Below, piece by piece: positions 1-5,722 of a stretch of 13,211 nt of DNA. Within the stretch, counting starts at the first letter, position 1, and each line of letters begins with the position of its first letter. The stretch is from Pseudomonadota bacterium (lineage in GTDB: Bacteria; Pseudomonadota; Alphaproteobacteria; UBA8366; GCA-2717185), in assembly GCA_027619655.1 (NCBI GenBank), contig JAQCHR010000041.1, positions 1-13,211 on the forward strand, read 5' to 3'. The notes under the pieces were generated by a model that saw nothing but the letters and a program-made list of their open reading frames with translations, was not told the origin of the DNA and ran no database searches. A program made the position numbers and the translations under genes.

Positions 1-1
1 T

Positions 2-262
2 TTGTGCAGCAAGGGCTTCGCCGCCCGCGCGCTTCGCCGGGCGGCGCCCTATGATCTGGTTCTGGCGAATATACTGGCGCGGCCGCTTGTCGCACTATCG
101 TATGCGATTCGCCGGCATATTGCGCCTAATGGCATCTGTGTCCTGTCGGGGCTGCTGGCCCATCAGGAGCGCGAGGTCGGTGCGGCCTATCGTCGTCAGG
201 GATTCCGCCTGGTGCGGCGGATCCCGATCGATGGTTGGCACACGCTGATCCTCGCGCGGTAA
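2..262 (+). CDS. prmA: Ribosomal protein L11 methyltransferase, C-terminal part (5' end outside window)
   Basis: This is the last 86 codons of a reading frame that enters from the left edge and stops at TAA 260-262, so the true start is not visible. PrmA is a cytoplasmic S-adenosylmethionine-dependent methyltransferase that trimethylates ribosomal protein L11. The diagnostic piece is DLVLANILARPLVAL at about residues 18-32 of the fragment. This is the family's version of the methyltransferase motif IV region (normally ANILAxPL). It is followed by the typical PrmA ending with a GLL...QEREV helix and a GWHTLIL terminal strand. Family identification is secure, but the SAM-binding N-terminal half cannot be assessed. 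The gene converges on the minus-strand DUF1127 gene ending at 337. No convincing intrinsic terminator lies between the two. Confidence 0.9.
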   Translation: MCSKGFAARALRRAAPYDLVLANILARPLVALSYAIRRHIAPNGICVLSGLLAHQEREVGAAYRRQGFRLVRRIPIDGWHTLILAR

Positions 263-296
263 TTGCCGCCCGGCCGCCATGCCCTGTTTTCAAAGG

Positions 297-316
297 CATT
301 GTGGGCCATTGTGGGC
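297..316. repeat. Two tandem copies of a 10-bp unit
   Basis: The 10-mer CATTGTGGGC occurs twice back to back at 297-306 and 307-316 and continues one further matching base. It sits in the 74-bp gap between the converging prmA and DUF1127 genes. An ATGCC/GGCAT 5-bp inverted repeat precedes it and overlaps its first bases. Neither strand has a T-run after these elements, so I do not call a terminator. The copies most likely arose by replication slippage. Confidence 0.6.
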
Positions 317-336
317 CGGATTGATCGGGTCACCGG

Positions 337-570
337 TCAGGAAACCCAGTACAGCCGCTGGTCATTGTCATGGAAGCCGCGGTAGCTCAATGGCAGTTCT
401 TCGCGCCGGATGCCGATATCGGCAAGCGTATGGTCGTCCAGGCTACCGAGATCCCGTTGCGGCGACCGGACCGCACTTCCCGTAAAAAACGCACTCATGA
501 AATGGGTCATGCGCGAGAAGGTATCGCCCGGTTGTGCTTGACCCGATTCGGAAACAGTAATGTTCGCCAT
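337..570 (-). CDS. DUF1127 family small protein (77 aa)
   Basis: This is a small basic cytoplasmic protein. The core at residues 40-59 (DLGSLDDHTLADIGIRREEL) is the DUF1127 (YjiS-like) signature, L..LDD..L.DIGI.R.E. It is preceded by a short amphipathic/hydrophobic stretch (residues 20-30, RMTHFMSAFF) and followed by a family-like SYRGFHDND tail. Members are usually 45-80 residues long. Characterised alphaproteobacterial members include the RNA-binding CcaF1 of Rhodobacter sphaeroides and small regulators of stress or metabolism in Agrobacterium, but the role here is unknown. The ATG start is supported by AAAGGA at 579-584, 8 nt upstream. The 9-mer ACGAAAGGA recurs unchanged in front of the second DUF1127-type gene at 944-1168. 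Both proteins begin MAN(I/V)T, so the two genes are probably related. A strong dyad lies just upstream of the ribosome-binding site. Confidence 0.85.
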   Translation of the reverse strand: MANITVSESGQAQPGDTFSRMTHFMSAFFTGSAVRSPQRDLGSLDDHTLADIGIRREELPLSYRGFHDNDQRLYWVS

Positions 571-591
571 GTGAAATATCCTTTCGTTAAC

Positions 592-627
592 AGACTATTA
601 ATTCGCTTCTGTGCGAATTCTTAGTCT
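592..627 (-). promoter_or_regulatory. Leader dyad immediately upstream of the DUF1127 gene RBS
   Basis: An inverted repeat has outer arms AGACTA (592-597) and TAGTCT (622-627) and inner arms AATTCGC (600-606) and GCGAATT (613-619). The arms are separated by 2-nt mismatches around a 6-nt loop. Read as minus-strand RNA it makes a 13-bp interrupted hairpin ending 7 nt before the AAAGGA ribosome-binding site of the gene starting at 570. It could be a repressor operator or an RNA element controlling translation. An AT-rich CATATATAG stretch upstream (about 628-636) could hold the -10 element, but I see no convincing -35. The second DUF1127-type gene has a weaker hairpin in the equivalent place (CTAAG/CTTAG, 1195-1199 and 1217-1221). 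Confidence 0.5.
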
Positions 628-789
628 CTATATATGTCTGTATGAAGAATATGTGAGTCGGTATTTTGCGTTGCAGCATTGCGAATAACGCATGGCAACA
701 TCGATTTGAAAAATAACAGCAGTCACGCTGATACGCGATAGCAACACCTGGAATTGCCCGGGGATCGCACACGCGTTGTTTCGTCCTGG

Positions 790-899
790 AAAAAAGCGGT
801 ACCGCCTGTCGTCGTCATGGACTACGCCTCGTAAGGCGAAAAGCTATCTACGATCGGCATCTGCTTGTCGTCGCGCGATGAGCGGCGGCAGGCGGTACC
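790..899 (-). terminator. Probable intrinsic terminator with a large structured loop
   Basis: The perfect 11-bp arms GGTACCGCCTG (798-808) and CAGGCGGTACC (889-899) pair. On the minus strand the 3' arm is followed by GC and then six T residues (795 down to 790), the pattern of a Rho-independent terminator. The loop is unusually long (80 nt) but partly folded, with CGCCT-UACG-AGGCG at 825-838. On the plus strand the stem extends to 18 bp with three G-U pairs, which are A-C mismatches in minus-strand RNA. The nearest plus-strand gene end is prmA, more than 500 bp away, so the minus-strand reading is favoured because of the T-run. Confidence 0.5.
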
Positions 900-943
900 T
901 GGGTCCGGCACCAGGGGGGAGGATAGTGCCGGACCGTTCTGTA
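790..943 (-). ncRNA. Candidate anti-Shine-Dalgarno sRNA in the 3' UTR of the DUF1127-like gene ('cuckoo'-like)
   Basis: Read on the minus strand, the RNA leaves the stop codon of the gene at 944-1168 and enters a perfect 10-bp stem 8 nt later. The arms are GGTCCGGCAC (+902-911) and GTGCCGGACC (+926-935), with a 14-nt loop. The loop carries UCCUCCC, complementary to the ribosome-binding consensus GGGAGGA. A long second stem (798-808 with 889-899) encloses a 5-bp mini-hairpin with a UACG tetraloop (825-838). The structure ends in six U residues (790-795). Known biology: CcsR1-4 of Rhodobacter sphaeroides are processed from the 3' UTR of the DUF1127 gene ccaF1, and the cuckoo family shows CUCCUCCC in hairpin loops. 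The match here is 7 of 8 motif bases in one loop. Only one anti-SD hairpin is visible, so membership is an inference. Confidence 0.45.
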
Positions 944-1168
944 TTACTTCCAGATGCCCCGATATTGCGGGTCACCATTTTCGCGATGGGCAAGAATTTC
1001 GACGGTTGTGCCAAAGTTCCATGACGCCTGTTCGCGTGTCCTTCCGAGATCGGCCACGGTGCGCGTATCCATGGATGAAAGGTCGCGCGATGTCCGCCGA
1101 TCAGCGTTATTCGTAAAAATCTCACGCGACCCTGTAACGTACTGATCCGTATATGTTACATTGGCCAC
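944..1168 (-). CDS. Divergent DUF1127-like small protein (74 aa)
   Basis: The core at residues 29-47 (DLSSMDTRTVADLGRTREQ) aligns with the DUF1127 signature of the downstream gene (DLGSLDDHTLADIGIRREE). It has lost the usual DD pair and the IGI(T/R)R pattern, and it lacks the hydrophobic segment before the core. The ending QYRGIWK loosely resembles the SYRGF tail of its neighbour. It starts at GTG (1166-1168), supported by AAAGGA at 1176-1181, 7 nt upstream. The same ACGAAAGGA 9-mer precedes the other DUF1127 gene, and both proteins begin MAN(I/V)T. Shared N-terminus, shared ribosome-binding sequence and same orientation point to an old duplication. Function is unknown. The 3' UTR carries the anti-SD hairpin described separately. 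A profile search might miss this protein because of its divergence. Confidence 0.65.
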   Translation of the reverse strand: MANVTYTDQYVTGSREIFTNNADRRTSRDLSSMDTRTVADLGRTREQASWNFGTTVEILAHRENGDPQYRGIWK

Positions 1169-1432
1169 GATTATTTCCTTTCGTATTCAACGAGCTAAGA
1201 CCCCGTTGGCCACTTCCTTAGTTTCTTTTTACCTCAAGTAATTGAGAATGTCAGCAAAAATATCGCATCGCAGCAATATTTTTTCTGCAGGGCAATATGT
1301 TGTGCTGCTTTGCAGCAGGATTTCGTGGGATTTCCGGGGATTTTCCGCAAATCGGGATTGCTGGTGTATGCTAAGTCTGTGACTCTGGCGGCGACCCGCC
1401 GCTACCGGTCGATGACGGGGAGGAAGTTGAAG
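1169..1432. promoter_or_regulatory. Divergent intergenic region with AT-rich dyads
   Basis: This 264-bp spacer separates the minus-strand DUF1127-like gene from the plus-strand aminopeptidase and must hold promoters for both. Visible elements are: a hairpin CTAAG/CTTAG (1195-1199 and 1217-1221) in the DUF1127-like leader; a 5-bp dyad CTCAA/TTGAG (1233-1237 and 1242-1246); an 8-bp AT-rich inverted repeat AAAAATAT (1256-1263) / ATATTTTT (1276-1283); and a tight TGCTGC-TTT-GCAGCA hairpin (1303-1317). A TATGCT at about 1367-1372 could be a -10 for the aminopeptidase, but no matching -35 stands out. I cannot assign either promoter with confidence. Confidence 0.4.
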
Positions 1433-3469
1433 ATGGCGTCTGACGCAGTGGATTATCAGGGCGACGCGGCGTTGTTATCCCGATTGTCGGCGGCCGGCGT
1501 CACTCTGGGCTTGGATGCCATCCGTTCGCTGGTCGCCGGCGTGGCTGGCGCCCCGGCAGGCTGGCGGCCCGACGCCTGGGTAGATCTGATTGCACCCCAT
1601 GCTGATTCGGCGCTGCGCGGCCAACTGCAAGCATTAAAACAGGCGGTTTCACAGCAGGTTGACGGTGGATTTACCGAAGGACCCGCGCCCGCCGAACGGC
1701 TGGCGGCATTGCGTGAAGAGCTATCGCGCCGCGGGCTAGACGGATTCATCGTGCCCCGAACCGATGCGCACCAGGGCGAATATGTGCCGCCGCATGACGA
1801 ACGGCTGCGCTGGTTGACCGGGTTTGCCGGATCGGCAGGAACCGCCATCGTGCTGGCTGACAGGGCGGCAATTTTCGTCGACGGCCGCTATACGTTGCAG
1901 GTTCGCAACGAAGTGGATACGGCGCTTGTTGAACCGGTTCACCTGTCGGATACGAGTCCGGCGGAATGGATCGCCGCGAATCTGCCGGCGGGAACCAGGC
2001 TTGGCTACGATCCTTGGCTGCATTCGGAAAACGCTGTTGACGCCTTCCGGCGGTCGGCGGAACGGGCGGGATGCACGATGGTCGCACAGCCGGATAATCC
2101 GCTGGATGCCGTCTGGCCGGATCAGCCGGCGCCGCCGATCGCGCCAATCGTGGCCCATGACCTGGCCTATACGGGAAAGCCTTCGGACGAGAAACGGGCC
2201 GAAATTGGTGCTGCCCTGCAAAAGGACGGATGCGATGCTGTCGTGCTGACCGCGCCGGATTCTATCGCCTGGTTGCTCAATATCCGCGGCGGCGACGTGC
2301 CGCGCGCCCCCATGCCGCTGTCCTTTGCCATTGCGCATGGCGATGGTGCGGTCGATCTTTTCGTCGATCCGCGCAAGCTGGCGCCGGGCCTGGGCACGCA
2401 TCTTGGAAACGGAGTCTCCATCAGCAGCGAAGCGGCGTTTCCGGCCGCCCTGGGCGCCCTGAAGGGCAAGACCGTGCGTGTGGATGCGGCGACCACCGCA
2501 GCCTATGTGGTTGACCGGCTGAAAGACGGTGATGCTACGGTATCGCGCGGTGAGGATCCCTGCGCCCTGCCAAAGGCCTGCAAGAACACGGTTGAAATCG
2601 CCGGCACCCGCGCAGCGCATGAACGGGACGGGGCGGCGCTGACCCGGTTCCTCGCGTGGTTCTCCGAAAAAGCACCGACAGGAATGCTGCGGGAATTGGA
2701 GGCCGCCGACCGGCTGGCGGAATTCCGGTTCGGCGATTCGCTGATCCGTGACCTCAGTTTCGATACGATTTCCGGCTCCGGGCCCAATGGCGCCATCGTG
2801 CATTACCGCGTATCGCCGCGCAGCGACCGGAAGATCGGGCCGGGCGAGCTGTTTCTGGTCGATTCCGGGGCGCAGTATCTGGACGGGACGACCGATGTGA
2901 CCCGGACAATCGCGGTTGGCACCCCGACGGCGGAAATGCGCGACCGGTTCACGCGTGTGCTCAAGGGCCATATCGCCATTGCACGCGTGCGCTTCCCGGT
3001 CGGAACGACGGGCGCGCAACTGGACCTGCTGGCGCGCCAGTCGCTATGGCAGGCCGGGCTGGATTTCGATCATGGCACGGGGCACGGCGTCGGCAGCTAT
3101 CTCAGCGTCCATGAGGGGCCGCACCGCATCTCGAAGGCGCCGAGCACGGTCGCCCTGCAGCCGGGCATGATCGTGTCCAACGAACCGGGATATTACAAGA
3201 CCGGCGCTTATGGCATCCGGATTGAAAACCTGGTTACCGTGGTGCCCTGCAAGGCGCTGGCGGGAAGCGAACGGGTGATGCTGGAATTCGACACGCTGAC
3301 CCTGGCGCCAATCGACCGTAATCTCGTCGAAGTGGCGCTGATGGATGCCGGGGAAATTGCCTGGTTCGACGCCTATCATGCCCGGGTCCGGGAAACATTG
3401 TCGCCGGCGTTGCAAGGCGCGGCGCGCAGTTGGCTGGAGGCCGCCACCCGGCCAATTCATCAGCGGTAA
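1433..3469 (+). CDS. pepP: Xaa-Pro aminopeptidase (M24B, three-domain aminopeptidase P)
   Basis: This 678-residue enzyme removes an N-terminal residue preceding proline, probably in the cytoplasm since no signal peptide is seen. The start ATG at 1433 has AGGA at 1421-1424. The frame is open upstream to 1310, but that part has no good start or RBS. Residues 1-85 are an extra N-terminal stretch. Two creatinase-like domains follow (about 89-220 and 240-380), then the M24 pita-bread catalytic domain (about 387-610) and a C-terminal M24 tail (613-678). All five dinuclear metal ligands are present: D477, D488, H551, E584 and E598, with H457 as the HYRVSP proton-relay histidine. The ligand spacings (11, 63, 33, 14) resemble human XPNPEP1 rather than the shorter E. 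coli PepP. It converges with the S8 protease gene, with 7 bp between the stops. The family call is secure, while the gene symbol is used loosely. Confidence 0.93.
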   Translation: MASDAVDYQGDAALLSRLSAAGVTLGLDAIRSLVAGVAGAPAGWRPDAWVDLIAPHADSALRGQLQALKQAVSQQVDGGFTEGPAPAERLAALREELSRRGLDGFIVPRTDAHQGEYVPPHDERLRWLTGFAGSAGTAIVLADRAAIFVDGRYTLQVRNEVDTALVEPVHLSDTSPAEWIAANLPAGTRLGYDPWLHSENAVDAFRRSAERAGCTMVAQPDNPLDAVWPDQPAPPIAPIVAHDLAYTGKPSDEKRAEIGAALQKDGCDAVVLTAPDSIAWLLNIRGGDVPRAPMPLSFAIAHGDGAVDLFVDPRKLAPGLGTHLGNGVSISSEAAFPAALGALKGKTVRVDAATTAAYVVDRLKDGDATVSRGEDPCALPKACKNTVEIAGTRAAHERDGAALTRFLAWFSEKAPTGMLRELEAADRLAEFRFGDSLIRDLSFDTISGSGPNGAIVHYRVSPRSDRKIGPGELFLVDSGAQYLDGTTDVTRTIAVGTPTAEMRDRFTRVLKGHIAIARVRFPVGTTGAQLDLLARQSLWQAGLDFDHGTGHGVGSYLSVHEGPHRISKAPSTVALQPGMIVSNEPGYYKTGAYGIRIENLVTVVPCKALAGSERVMLEFDTLTLAPIDRNLVEVALMDAGEIAWFDAYHARVRETLSPALQGAARSWLEAATRPIHQR

Positions 3470-3476
3470 TCTTCCG

Positions 3477-4766
3477 CTACTTGCAGTTGGGCCGCATCCG
3501 GACCAGACCCCAGCCAAAAATCGCGTCGCGGCCGGGGGGGCCGAGGTCCTGTGTCAGTTTGCGCAGTTCGGCGCGCAGCGTCACGGGGTCGGGTTTGGCG
3601 CCGGCGGCGAGTTCCAGCGCCACGGCGCCGGTGATAAAGGGAGCGGCGAAGGACGTGCCGCTCTGAAGCGCACCGCCGCCATTCATGGCGGTCCAGAGCC
3701 CAACGCCGGGCGCAGCGAAATCGATGTAGTCGCCCTGATTGGCGTGGCCATAGGCGGCGAGCTGCTGGTCGATAGCGGTCACGGCCAGGACCTTGGGATG
3801 GGCGGCCGGATAGGCCGGTTTCGCGGATGCGCCGCCATTTCCCGCTGCGGCGACAATCACCATTCCCTTCGCCGATGCCCGTTCCATGAGCAGCGAAAGG
3901 ACCTTGTTCTCCGACCCCGCCAGGCTGATATTGACGACCTGCACATTCTTGGTGACCTGCCAGTCGAGCGCCTTCATCATGGACCCTAGGCTCGCCTTGA
4001 TCTTGCCGTCCGGCGTCGCCGAAAAGATATTGGCCGCATAGAGGGACGCGCCGGGCAGCAAGCCGTTCCACTGGCCGTCATTGCCGCTGCCGATAAGGAT
4101 TGCAGCGACGCTTGTGCCATGGTCGGAAACGCCCGGCTTGTCCTGCGCCGCGAGAAAGGATTGCCGCGCGATGTTTTGTCCGCGCAGCGCAGGATGTTCC
4201 AGATCGACAATGGTATCGATGATCCCGATACGAAGGCCGGCGCCACAGCTTCGCGACACCTCGCCCCAGCCGAATACCTTCCGCCCGTAATCGCCCTGCT
4301 GGCCGGCGCCGGGGTTAAGGTGCTGGTTCGCACCCGATACGACGGATGGATATTTGGCGCGAATTGTTGCCAGCGCCTGTTCCACGGTGACATCCGCGGG
4401 TGTCCGCAACCGCACAACGCTCATGCCCAGGGCGTCGAGGCGGATCCGTTCGATGAGCGTGTATCCGTCGCGGGCCATGGCGCGCAGGAATCCGGATGGC
4501 GGATCGACAATGAGAACTTCCCCGGGCTCAAACGTATCCGCGTCCGGATCGGTGGTTTCCGGCGCTACGGGACTGCTGGCGGAGGAATCCGGACCCAGAA
4601 CCTTGGGTGCTATATTGGGCGCCGGCGTTTCGGTCCGCGATTCCGTCCTGCCGATGACGTTTCCGTTCCTGTCATATTTCAGGATACTTGTGCTCGACTG
4701 CGCGAAGGCGTGAGACATGCCGACGGTCAAAACGAACAGTCCCATCGCGATAAGGACAAGCATCAT
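3477..4766 (-). CDS. Exported S8 (subtilisin-like) serine protease
   Basis: This 429-residue protein begins at ATG 4764-4766, with AGGAG directly after the stop codon of the upstream gene. A second ATG follows immediately, and the longer open frame has no support. Residues 1-23 form a signal peptide (a hydrophobic run, then SHAFAQ), so export to the periplasm or beyond is likely. A Pro/Asp-rich region (about 40-80) and a prodomain-like segment (about 82-150, starting EPGEVLIV) precede the peptidase domain. The triad is complete: D184 (GIIDTIVDLEHP), H216 (DHGTSVAA) and S372 (SGTSFAAP), with oxyanion N310 in AAAGNGG. The only two cysteines in the whole protein are C174, just before the catalytic Asp strand, and C428, next to last, suggesting one disulfide closing the domain. 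The substrate is unknown. It is the last gene of the bamD-recN-ligA operon, an unusual place for a protease. Confidence 0.9.
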   Translation of the reverse strand: MMLVLIAMGLFVLTVGMSHAFAQSSTSILKYDRNGNVIGRTESRTETPAPNIAPKVLGPDSSASSPVAPETTDPDADTFEPGEVLIVDPPSGFLRAMARDGYTLIERIRLDALGMSVVRLRTPADVTVEQALATIRAKYPSVVSGANQHLNPGAGQQGDYGRKVFGWGEVSRSCGAGLRIGIIDTIVDLEHPALRGQNIARQSFLAAQDKPGVSDHGTSVAAILIGSGNDGQWNGLLPGASLYAANIFSATPDGKIKASLGSMMKALDWQVTKNVQVVNISLAGSENKVLSLLMERASAKGMVIVAAAGNGGASAKPAYPAAHPKVLAVTAIDQQLAAYGHANQGDYIDFAAPGVGLWTAMNGGGALQSGTSFAAPFITGAVALELAAGAKPDPVTLRAELRKLTQDLGPPGRDAIFGWGLVRMRPNCK

Positions 4767-4780
4767 GTCGTCAGGCTCCT

Positions 4781-5722
4781 TCAGTCCCGGCCATCGGTTC
4801 CTGCGCCACAGACCAATACGCAGACATGGCTGCCTCCGGCCCTGCCGGTTTGAAGTGCGGCGAGTGCTGCCGCGCCGCTCAGTTCCGCGGCAACGCCCAT
4901 CTCGAACCACAACCAGCGCGCGGCCGCGCGCATTTCGTCGTCGCTTACCAGCACGATATCATCAACAGATTTAGAAATAATGTCGAAATTGACCGGTTCG
5001 CTGCGTCGCGGCGCAAGGGTCCCTGCTTCAGTCGCGATGGTGGACAGGGTAACAAGCCGCCCGGCGCGGCGGCTTTCGTAATGCGTGGGCGCGCCAACCG
5101 GCTCGACGCCGATGATCCGGATATCCGGCCGGGTCGCCCGGATCGCGGTCGCGACGCCGGCGATCAGGCCGCCGCCGCCAACAGCCACGACGATCGTATC
5201 GATATCCGGCGCCTGGTCGAGAATTTCGAGGCCCACGGTGCCCTGGCCCGCGATGACATCCGGATCGGCGAAGGGGTGAATGTAGGTCAGGCCGGACTGT
5301 GCCGCCATTTGCAGCGCCGCGGCATTGGCGTCGTCCCAGACCGAGCCTTCGGCAATAACCCGCGCGTTCCAGGCTTCGATCTTGGCGATTTTTTCCGGCG
5401 GCGTGCCGCGCGGAACAATAACCGTGACCGGGATGCCGGCCGTCCAGCCCGCATAGGCGACACCGAGCCCGTGATTGCCGCTGGAAGCCGTTACCAGCCC
5501 CTGGGCCCGGGCCGATTCGTCCAGCAGGGTCAGGCGGGAAATCGCACCGCGGGGCTTGAAGGAGCCGGTCACCTGAAGACATTCAAGCTTTAACGTCAGC
5601 CGCTTGCAGGCTATCGAATTTTTCGTTGGGGACGCCTCGATGATCGGCGTCAGGCGAATATGCTTTTGGATACGCGCCTCGGCCTTGCGGATCTCGTCGT
5701 AGGTTACCAAAGGTTCCGTCAT
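4781..5722 (-). CDS. Threonine/serine dehydratase-like PLP enzyme (fold type II)
   Basis: This 313-residue cytoplasmic enzyme belongs to the tryptophan-synthase-beta (fold type II) PLP superfamily. K56 in GSFKPRGA is the Schiff-base lysine, SSGNHG (80-85) binds the substrate carboxylate, and GGGGL (182-186) is the phosphate-binding loop. The overall match is to catabolic threonine ammonia-lyases and serine racemases, which turn L-threonine into 2-oxobutyrate or handle serine. No C-terminal ACT regulatory domain is present, which argues against a biosynthetic IlvA. The usual C-terminal S/C-G-(G/A)-N segment reads CGAG at 305-308, and the protein ends seven residues after the C. The ATG overlaps the ligA stop (ATGA, 5719-5722), implying coupled translation. 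Its stop is 14 nt before the protease start. Substrate preference cannot be read from the sequence. Confidence 0.88.
   Translation of the reverse strand: MTEPLVTYDEIRKAEARIQKHIRLTPIIEASPTKNSIACKRLTLKLECLQVTGSFKPRGAISRLTLLDESARAQGLVTASSGNHGLGVAYAGWTAGIPVTVIVPRGTPPEKIAKIEAWNARVIAEGSVWDDANAAALQMAAQSGLTYIHPFADPDVIAGQGTVGLEILDQAPDIDTIVVAVGGGGLIAGVATAIRATRPDIRIIGVEPVGAPTHYESRRAGRLVTLSTIATEAGTLAPRRSEPVNFDIISKSVDDIVLVSDDEMRAAARWLWFEMGVAAELSGAAALAALQTGRAGGSHVCVLVCGAGTDGRD

Larger units (their letters stand above)
571..943. other. Intergenic region between the two DUF1127-type genes
   Basis: These 373 bases hold no gene I can support. The right third (790-943) is the structured 3' region of the upstream minus-strand gene, annotated separately. 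The left end (571-640) is the leader and presumed promoter of the DUF1127 gene starting at 570. The middle (about 640-785) is richer in A and T than the neighbouring genes. It contains a weak 6-bp inverted repeat, TGCGTT/AACGCA (667-672 and 687-692), and no convincing reading frame. The 61-codon frame at 587-772 has odd composition, with clustered Cys and His and no recognisable family. Confidence 0.6.

Noticed and set aside
278..300. ATGCC/GGCAT stem as a prmA terminator
   Set aside because: Five pairs only, an 11-nt loop, and no T-tract following on either strand.
371..395. tRNA D-arm-like sequence (GTAGCTCAATGGCAG) on the plus strand
   Set aside because: It resembles the 5' part of a tRNA, but there is no anticodon stem, no GTTCGA T-arm and no closing acceptor arm downstream. 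It is the reverse complement of the conserved DUF1127 codons for the EELPLSYRG region.
587..772. Minus-strand 61-codon open frame upstream of the DUF1127 gene
   Set aside because: No ribosome-binding site, odd composition with clustered Cys and His, no recognisable family, and it overlaps the leader dyad and presumed promoter.
1190..1213. In-frame GTGGCCAA upstream of the DUF1127-like start, as an alternative start
   Set aside because: It duplicates the true start context 45 nt upstream, but a TGA stop follows after eight codons and it has no correctly spaced Shine-Dalgarno. At most it would be a tiny leader peptide.
1736..3019. 427-codon open frame on the minus strand inside the aminopeptidase gene
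   Set aside because: It is antisense to a complete, motif-bearing M24B gene. It is Arg/Gly/His-rich, as expected of a GC-rich shadow frame, and has no recognisable domain.
3462..3478. AGCGG/CCGCT hairpin spanning both convergent stop codons as a bidirectional terminator
   Set aside because: Only five base pairs with a 7-nt loop and no T-run on either strand. It is too weak to call, although overlapping 3' ends of the two convergent transcripts are likely.
4767..4910. 48-residue N-terminal extension of the S8 protease frame
   Set aside because: It overlaps the end of the dehydratase gene, is Arg-rich shadow sequence, and would bury the clear signal peptide. The Shine-Dalgarno at the dehydratase stop fits the ATG at 4766.
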